A program made the position numbers and the translations under genes. DNA of 64,000 nt, taken from positions 62,001 through 126,000 of the forward strand of contig CM062380.1 in NCBI GenBank assembly GCA_031310005.1, read 5' to 3'. The DNA is from Dactylellina haptotyla. Taxonomy: Eukaryota; Ascomycota; Orbiliomycetes; Orbiliales; Orbiliaceae. The notes under the pieces were generated by a model. It was given only the letters and a program-made list of their open reading frames with translations, was not told the origin of the DNA and searched no databases. Shown here piece after piece: positions 56,236-64,000 of the stretch (position 1 is its first letter; each line of letters begins with the position of its first letter).

Positions 56236-58402
56236 TTTGGTTGCGTTGCCCCGTGTGTTGTGCAGGCTGTAAAGATGCAAGGCACAGCAGCTGAGGGTCA
56301 GGCAGGTTGTCGCCGGGGTCTGCGTCTGATTAAGAAGACAAAAGTCTGTTAGTTTGAGAATCTCCTCGATCGCGCAGAGAGAAAAGAGCAGGTGAGAAGA
56401 AGAATATTAAGAAGGGCTGAAGGAAGGAAGGGCGAGAAAAAAATATACAGGCGGCTGTGCGTGTAGTAATAGCTGGCTGGTGGAGATGGTAGCTATTCTT
56501 AATTCTGATGCTGAGCTATGTATGCAATGACGAGAGGGCAGAGCTTCTCGCTACGGGACGAAAGAATGGCAAGGGGGGTTATAGCAAGGTCGGCATCTGA
56601 GACGCTCAGCGCTCGCACTGAGGGCTTCTAATTCGACCACGCACGCGGAGTCCTCCTTACCTGAAAGATTCAGCCAAAGAAACAGAACAGAAAATTCGTG
56701 TCGAAACGGCCGGAACAACTCTGTTTCAGCAAGCCTCGAGATCTTTCCACGGGGATCGAGATTCGGGCGCTGCTTCCGGGTTGCTTGGAGTTATCGATTG
56801 TTCTTCAAACTGTATCACGTTGAAAGGTGGCTGGGATGTGAGCAATGTTCTTCCCGTCCTGTCGAAACACTTCTGATTCTTCGAAAACACTCCTGCTTCG
56901 CTTCTGGTTGCTGCTTTTTTGGCAATGGAAGGTCAATCGCCAGATCTAAAGAAACACCCGTCTCAAAGGAGTGTGAAAGTTTATATGATATATATATATA
57001 TTTATATTAAAAAAAAAGGTCTTTTTTAAGTACCTTACTTGGCAAAGTACTTATTAAGATAACAAGAAGAGAAATATATGTAGGTCTGTCGGTGTACCAG
57101 TACGGTGAAGCACGAGAAAAAGGCTGGGTGGGCGAAAAGCCGTGACTAAATGCTCAAGCCCCAGGAACAGTACTAGTCTTTTGCTTTGTCGAGCGGGAGG
57201 GTTGTTAAATAGAATACAGCTAGCAGACGCGAGCTAGAGTTTCCGACAAGAATGTGAAAGAACCGAAGTGAGATCGATCTTGGGTTTAGGTCCGCATATA
57301 AAGGACAAAAGAGCGTTGAAGCCAAACCGCTTCAGCCCTCGAGATGGATCGAGTAAGGTAAGGGCCAGAAAATGAGATTTGAGAGCCACAAAATTTCCTC
57401 GATTAACTCGATGGGGCCACTTTGGAGATTTAAAGGGACCATCCAAGTCTGACTACTTGCATGTGCATTTTGTAGGCGAGTGTCTGGTTCTGGTATTTCA
57501 TGCGAGCGAAGACGCTGCTCCACTCCACAATCTAGGCGTCTTCGGCCTGCCTTATTTCCTCGATTTATCGGGCGGATCCCTCTCCCCTCTCTCATGACTT
57601 GAACTTCCCACGTAATCGAAAAAAAGCCTTTTATTCCTGCATATCAATGCGGAGCAGAAACGGGATGGTTAAATCAAATTCTAGTCAACCCCATCTCGAG
57701 AGCCTTTGATTTGTGTTTGACATATTCAAGCTCGAAGAAAAACGTTATTCGTGGCCAAGGTTTCGACCGTGTTTGGACATCCAAGCGGAGTGACTGGATG
57801 TGGTGAAGGCGAGCCTATGCATCGGATCCAACTTTGGGGCTAGCAGAGACCAGGAAAAAGTTTTGCATGGGCACCTCCTTGCCCAAAAATAGAGATGGAC
57901 CAACCAAACCGGTTCCCACCCCAAGCAGGAACTCGGGAATAGCTGCTGCCCATTGCTGGATTCGCTGGAGGCCTGCCTGTGGGGCATGGATCAACACCCC
58001 TCCACAGAGAAGGTGGGACAAATGGGCATTAGCACAAAAACCTCCCCAAGTTTGGCATGAAACCGTCAAACACCACAGCGTTAGAAATCCGCCAACTGGG
58101 GCAAAATACCACTATACGCTTAAACATCTTCAAGTGAAGAACAATTTTTTATTCTTTTTTCAACAGCAGTTCCACGAGCCGTCTGGCTGCTATCGCGATT
58201 CGTAGATTAGAATTCCAAGGCGGGCCACCCCTTTCTAGAAAGCCGTGACGCTGTTATCTTCCTGCAAGAGAAAATATATCCGCGTGAAAGATCGGAAATC
58301 ATATATTGCTGCCAGAAAACCTTTTTTTTCTCTCCTATTCGTTGTGGACACCATGTTTCGCCATTGCGTCAATTGATATTGCAGAGTAATATTCTTTCCA
58401 GA

Positions 58403-58437
58403 GTTCACTGTTCACTGTTCACTGTTCACTGTTCACT
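58403..58437. repeat. GTTCACT heptamer x5
   Basis: Five perfect tandem copies of GTTCACT with no mismatches, flanked by unique sequence, in the long upstream region of the Zn2Cys6 gene. Confidence 0.97.
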
Positions 58438-60409
58438 AGAGTAAACGGGCGGCCAGCAAGATCTTCGTGCCGAACGTCCTTCCGCAATATGTTGGATGAG
58501 ATAAGACCGGTGATCTTATTCCTGTCCAACGCATATAGCTATAGACCTCGACAGGTTATAGTTCACACATGTTGGATGGACCCCTCCTTCTTTGGCAGCC
58601 TTGATAAGAAACCATTATGATTATCGGCTAATTAATCAAGGGCTCGGTGAATGATGTGACATAATTATATAAATCAAGAAGTAAAATTAGTCTGCGGGAA
58701 GGGAAAAAGGAAAAGCTGCTGAAGGAAAAGAATAAGAAAAGGACACGATAACTCAAGCATCCGAAGTCCCGAGATGCGTCAACTCATTAGAAGGTGCATG
58801 CGACAAGGGAAGGGAAAGATAAAATAGAGGAAGAATAAGAAAGATGGTAGGAAAACTTTATCGCGATGCCGTTGTGAAGTTGCTGAGTATCAGGAAGTGC
58901 GGTTATTAGCTCAGGGGTAGATGCGGCGCCCGCGGCGTTGTCGGTGCAGGCTAGACTGGACTACGTGCATGTTAATTTACCACCCGTCCGTCTTATTTGA
59001 GGGGACTATGTCGTAGGACCGCCTGAAAAAGGAAATTCCATAAAAAAGAGTTTTTCTTTATTTGTTCTTTTCATCAGACTGGGATAAGAATTTCTCGATG
59101 TCGCTGACATGCACATGTAGAGATGGTAGAGCTGTAGACTGTATATTTAGAGGCATGTCTTAACTCTTGTGTCGCATTGCTGACGGATTATGCGGCCGAA
59201 GCTCCCCTGCGTCTGAGTCCAACGCTCGCTCCATCGCCAGCCAGCCAGCTCTTGCGACATGACCCCTTACATGGCCCGTCGAGCTTGGCCTGGTGGCGGC
59301 CTGCCGATATAGTTGGGGTATAACGGTGCTTCCTGTGAGCTGTGTGTTTGTCGGTGTTGGTCGCGTTGGCGATGGGGTGGGCGAAAGCTGGAAGGATGGC
59401 GAGTGCACAGCCCCGATGATTGTAATCAGCCGACAGATATATCTGTCTGAGGCACCATAGCCTGTGGGCAAACACGGTCTAGCGTCCGATGTGATGAGGG
59501 CATAGACTTCATCTTCAGCTTCACGGCCTGATGCGAAGGTACACGATATCGCAATAATATCAATGTGTTGTCGATCAGGTCATCATGTCAACACACGGCG
59601 AGCACACTCCAGCCACGGCCGGGTCACGTGGCTGTCATCGGGTGGCAGCAAAGTGGGGCGGTGCTAACGTTATCCTCCACTTTGCCCTCAAAGCAGCTAC
59701 AAAGTAACTCGAAGGGAGGGTGGATAAATGTTTACATAATCCGGGTCGAGCGGCCGTTTGGACGGGCGACTCGCAGTTTCGGCGGCCGGGACTCCTCGTT
59801 CTGCGGTCGATATTAGCAGCTGGTGCCCCTCTCGCGAGTCTCTGCCCCCATCGCTGACGTACCCGGACTCCGTTAATTAAACTCATCCGACGAGAGAGGA
59901 AACCTATTCTGATCGCGGCCGGGCAATAAAACCCCCCTTCCTGCCATCTCGCTCCCTCACGAGACTACCGGACGATATCCTCCTTGCCAACTCCAACGAC
60001 AACACCACCCACAACGCGCAACTCAACGTCGCTCTCTGCCCCTTCCTTCCTTCTCTCAACAGAAGCGAGACCACCACGCACGATTCTAAACACCGACCAG
60101 ACGCCTCGGCTGCAGCTTCCGCAAAGGAACAGCACTCGGACTTTACCCTCATTCAGCCTAGTCTCGTATTCCCTCTTCTGTTTGGTCCTCGTCCCTTCCC
60201 GAATCAATCGAAGGGAGCTTGGCCGCCTTCCCAGTTCGACCGCATTTGTGTTTTGTTGACACTCTCAGCGAGCTATCCCCCTGGATTCGAGTCCATGATC
60301 CCACGCGACACCCGCCAAACCCCGATTTAAACACCCAGCAGACGCAAGAGAAGATATCGAATCGCTTTCGGTGACATATACGCCGCTTGGACCCCTCTAA
60401 TCTGGCTCG

Positions 60410-63400
60410 ATGACAAAGACCGACGACCACAAAGACGATGCCTCAGAGTCGGGCGGCGAGCAACAAGGGGTGAGCACTTTTTTTTTTTTTTCCCTTTCAC
60501 TTCATCCACCAAGTCCATGCAGACGAAAAGATGAAAAGCAGGATCGTGGACGAAGAAATATTTGAGTGCCCTTTCTCATTGACATGTTGGGACGATTTGG
60601 TCAATTCCATCCGTTCACGCCCCTTCTTGGCTGCATGGTGTGTGTCTCTTTGAACCTATATGGCTAACTGCATCCAACCAGCCCATCACCGCTCGAAATC
60701 CAGCCTGTGATCTCTGCCGCGAGAAAAAGGTACGCTTCGACGCCATTGCCTCCCGCCGTTTCGGCCCCCATGCTTTTGGGATCAACTAATTCTTACATAT
60801 TGGTCAAACAGGTACGATGTGGCCGGGAGAAGCCAATATGCCGCAACTGCAAAACTTGGAAAGCTGCCTGCACCTACTCCGAACGCCAGAAACGAGAAAA
60901 TGAATCCACTCGAATGTACGTCTTCCGGATATATATTTACTTCTAGCCATATCTCTCTTGTTTCCTCGAGCTAATACCTCTTGATATAGTGCCCACCGAT
61001 TCGAGGAGGTCCATGACCGCCTGGACCGCTTGGAGTCCACAATGCAACGGATAGCAGTTGCCCTCGAGCTCTCAAACATGACCGCCCACCACAATCAGCA
61101 ACAGCAATCCCAAGTCCAACAGCTCCCGCCACAGCAGTCCTCGCCCTTTGCAAGCCAGATGATGCATAGCCCCATGGCGACAATGCACCCGACCCCACCT
61201 GGCTTCCCCTCCTTGTTATCCCCGTCACCCTCGCGGGACTCCGGTGGGGCTACTACCCCGAGTCGAGTGCCCCCATCCTTCTTGAATACGAATGGACCAA
61301 CCGCATCCGCCGCTGGATCTCGACATGGCGGGTCGCACCAACCAGGGCCGTCGGGCTCGCCAACCGGATCCGCTCCGCCCAGAACTCTCGTCAAGGACCC
61401 AAAGGGGAACGTGCATTATCTCGGTGCGTCGTCGATCCTTTCTATATCTTCTGAAGCAGAAAGTCTCGCCGAAGCACGCCTCAGTGCAGCTGCAGCTGCA
61501 CAGGTCGGACCAGGTCTCATTCCCTCGAGTGCGGCTGCCGGTGTCGTTGAGGCTATGGGCGCCCTCCGAACTCTGAAGGGGCTCGATAGCAATATCGCTA
61601 GCCTTCTACCTTACGACGGCTACATGGAGCTCAAAATGGGAGGCAGGGATTACATCGCTCCAAGCCGAGACGAAGCCATCCGGCTGATCGACAACTTTTT
61701 CGATAAAATCAACAAGTTTTTCCCGCTGTTCAGATACGACAGTTTCATGAAAAATGTAAATAAGATGTACGAGAAGCCGTCGGCGATGAGCGATAGAGGC
61801 TGGCTGGTGTGTTTCAACAATGTCCTTTTGTTCAGTCTTTACGGCATGGGCACAAATAAAAAAGAGGACATTCAAATCGCTCTCGTTGAGAAATACTTCT
61901 ACAACAGTTGGGCCGCTTTCGACGACGTCAGCATCCTGTTAACGCCGAACCTTATCAACGTCCAAGCACTCTTGACCCTCGCCATTGTTGCCCAAGAGAT
62001 ATCGAAACCCGGTTTGTGCTGGATGTTGTTATCTCAAGCATGTCGTTTAGCCCAAGCAATTGGTCTACATAGGCAATCCCATCCGGCTCAGAATTTCTCC
62101 GAGGAAGAGTCTGTGGAGCGGCAGCTCGTCTTTTGGACTCTCTATGTCATGGACAAAGCCCTTTCGCTCACATTCGGCAGAAGTACCTGCTTGCCCGATT
62201 TTGACGTGGACGTGGACCTTCCTGATAACGTGACTGGTAATGTGCTTCTCACCCAGCACTTCTCTGGGTGGGTTTGGCTTGCCAAAATTCAAAGTCAGAT
62301 ATACATGCGACTCTACTCCGCATCTGCTTGCAGAGCGAGTGATGAAGACAGGCAGCACGCAGCTAAGGAGCTCGAACTAGAATTGCGAAATTGGTGGGCC
62401 CAGAATGGGGCTGGCTTGCAGCTTATTCCGTCCATCGGCCTGTTCGAGAAGCAATACTTGGAGCTTGAGATCAAATTTTCATTCCATAACAGTATGATAA
62501 TGATCCACAGAGTGAATAAGGGCGGCGGTGAACTCAGTGAGGCCATCTGCTTGGATTCAGCTCGCACAAGTGTGCAGCTGATCAAGCAGACGCTCGAAGT
62601 TAACAACGAAGCCGCGGATGGCAGCGTCCTCCTTTGGTACGTATATTATGACGCAGCCCTAGAACAACCGGACCATTGACTAACTAATTGAACTCACAGG
62701 CTTTTCCAATACTTCCCATTCACACCATTCTTCGTTCTTTTCTCAAACGTAATCCGTAATCCCGAAGAAAAATCATCGCGAGATGATTTCGTTCTCATGC
62801 AGCACGTCGTCTCATACCTCGATCGAATGAAAGCAGCGAACGAATCCGCATCTAAACTCCTCCGCATCGCCGAAACCTTTACCCAGATTGCCGCTGTCTT
62901 ACTGCGAAAATTCGAAAAGCCATCCCACAGCGAATCACGCAAGCGCAAGCATGCTGCCATAACTGGTGCCTCGGAAGGAAATAAATCCGATGACGGTAAA
63001 CGGCCAAATCCCAACTCCCGCCCCGGCAGTATGGGTAGCATCAACCTTGAAGCCGAAATCCCCACCAACTCTGCCACACCTCGCACAGCCTCCGACGTCC
63101 CCACCATGTTCCCACATGCCTTCAACTTCCTTCGCTGGCCAAACGTTGGTGCGCCGAATTCATCCGCCGTCCGGCCCGGTTCGTCCCACGACAACAAATC
63201 CTCATCAAGCAGCGGTTCCAACCCACCACTAGGAACCTCTGCAGCCGATCCTTCTTCTTCTTCTTCATCCTCCCTCCCCTTCGATGCTGGAATAGCTGCG
63301 ATGTTCGAAGGAGCAACCGCAGGCTTCGACTTTGATCTCGAAGCATTGATGGCAGAGCCCGTAGACTTCCAAAGCCAGATGCAGCAAGCTCACAGACAAG

Positions 63401-63501
63401 GCCCGTTGGATTTCGATTGGTTCCAATGGGACCAGTATACCCAGGGCTTGTCCGAAAGTCCGGGAATGAGCTTTGCGACCCTGGCTGGAATGAAGCAGTA
63501 A
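60410..63501 (+). CDS. Zn2Cys6 fungal transcription factor
   Basis: Exons 60410-60469, 60682-60729, 60812-60915, 60990-62636 and 62700-63501 give 886 residues. The zinc cluster is split over exons 2 and 3: 'CDLCREKKVRCGREKPICRNC' with C29, C32, C39, C46, C49 and C56 (C-x2-C-x6-C-x6-C-x2-C-x6-C). A coiled coil follows ('HRFEEVHDRLDRLESTMQRIAVALEL'), then a Gln/Pro/Ser-rich linker, then the Fungal_trans middle-homology domain ('LIDNFFDKINKFFPLFRYDSF', 'QACRLAQAIGLHR', 'LVFWTLYVMDKALSLTFGRSTCLPDFDVDVDLP'). The C-terminal part is Ser/Asn-rich and ends in an acidic, aromatic stretch ('DFDWFQWDQY') that may be an activation domain. It probably binds CGG-type sites as a dimer; targets are unknown. 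The internal start at 61030 is rejected because it would drop the DNA-binding domain. Confidence 0.94.
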
Positions 63502-64000
63502 TCCTTCCGCCTCGGCCCGAAAGGGGAGAGTTGATGTGTTCACATATCATCTAAATACATTGGAGCGGCGTTTTCGCAGTTATAGAACATTAATCTGGGT
63601 AATAATCTTTTGAATCTTTTGTTTTTTATTCTTCATTCGCATCGAGCTGGCACTATCTCTCTACTACAACCCCTATCTAAAGGGAAACCATTAATATCCT
63701 TCTAATATCTACGGTGTCAACGGTCCGGATCCTGGAGTTCTTGTATTTCTTTTTGTTTGACTCTCATGCTACTGTCAATGACTTTTTCATTGCATGTTGG
63801 CGGCTCCCACGGGGCCTTCATTTTGGAGACAACGGCGCAGCATGCGATATCATTATCATTATTTTTTTTAAACAAAAAATAACACTTCTCCTTCGTCAGC
63901 ACAAGTAAAGCGTTTGAGCGAGAGCACCTGTTTGTATATAGATTAGCAGCTAGCATAGCAGCTGCCAAATAAAAAAACAACCTGACTATAATACCCAATA
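63502..64000. other. Downstream region to the right edge
   Basis: The 3' flank of the Zn2Cys6 gene, A/T-rich, with a T-run at about 63862. No further gene is seen before the window ends. Confidence 0.5.

Larger units (their letters stand above)
56029..60409. other. Intergenic divergent region, 4.4 kb
   Basis: Between the divergent His-rich (-) and Zn2Cys6 (+) genes. The left kilobase holds a GTTGC array, the middle a GTTCACT array, and the last 500 nt before the regulator is C-rich with CAACNAC-like words, the usual look of a long fungal leader. Overlapping frames on both strands at 57815-58205 are compositionally odd but unrecognised. No gene is accepted here. Confidence 0.45.

Noticed and set aside
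58895-58960. D-arm-like TAGCTCAGGGGTAGA suggesting a tRNA
   Set aside because: No T-arm (GGTTCGA-like) or matching acceptor stem follows within tRNA distance.
1-64000. Secondary-metabolite gene cluster
   Set aside because: A regulator, an MFS and an ABC transporter are present, but no polyketide synthase, NRPS, terpene cyclase, P450 or other backbone enzyme is found, and the genes lie far apart.
1-64000. Retroviral-type or other capsid-bearing elements, CRISPR arrays, rRNA
   Set aside because: No reverse transcriptase, integrase, capsid-like frame, paired long terminal repeats, regularly spaced repeats or rRNA segments were recognised.

Overview
This window is nuclear DNA from a filamentous ascomycete (Pezizomycotina). 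The reasons are short GT-AG introns (about 50-110 nt, many with a CTAAC-type branch site), widely spaced single-gene units on both strands, and a gene set typical of these moulds: an AA9 polysaccharide monooxygenase, a PhiA-like cell-wall protein, But2-domain and GPI-type wall proteins, a PalF/RIM8 arrestin, a Yor1-like ABC transporter and a Zn2Cys6 regulator. A leotiomycete is my guess, but the sequence alone does not prove it. I worked out exon structures by joining reading frames across GT-AG introns; every multi-exon model below is in frame.

Layout. 0-4 kb: a possible gene end at the left edge, a membrane-anchored DUF4097-type protein (+), and a DUF3445 haem-dependent N-demethylase-family protein (-). 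4.2-6 kb: a SPRY-domain protein (-) with a repeat-rich 5' flank. 8.8-18.6 kb: four consecutive genes for secreted proteins: AA9 LPMO (+), S41 peptidase (-), SGNH esterase (+, with an apparent 5-nt frameshift) and a Ser/Thr-rich GPI-type wall protein (+). 19.2-22.5 kb: a DSP-like tyrosine phosphatase (+) converging on an ACS-family MFS transporter (-). 22.5-28.4 kb is gene-poor. 28.4-30.5 kb: a PhiA-like wall protein (+) and an Rrt8/EI24-like membrane protein (-). 32.6-38.7 kb: a Yor1-like ABCC transporter (+) followed by the meiotic recombination factor Mnd1 (+). 39.4-41.6 kb: PalF/RIM8 (-). 45.2-45.9 and 48.5-49.6 kb: two more secreted proteins (-). 49.6-55 kb is gene-poor. 55-56 kb: a His-rich protein of unknown function (-). 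60.4-63.5 kb: a Zn2Cys6 transcription factor (+).

How the genes relate. I see no operon-like or biosynthetic cluster: no polyketide synthase, NRPS or terpene synthase is present. The common theme is the cell surface and secretion. At least seven of the seventeen confident genes encode secreted or wall proteins, alongside an ambient-pH signalling arrestin and two transporters. No retroviral-type element, Polinton, CRISPR array, rRNA or confident tRNA was found. The most notable oddities are a tandem 5-nt duplication in the SGNH esterase, an Mnd1 start codon standing alone in its own coding exon, structured hairpins upstream of two wall-protein genes, a possible tRNA-derived short retroposon with an A-tail near 31.8 kb, and the lack of any in-frame ATG in the recognisable first exon of the ABC transporter.
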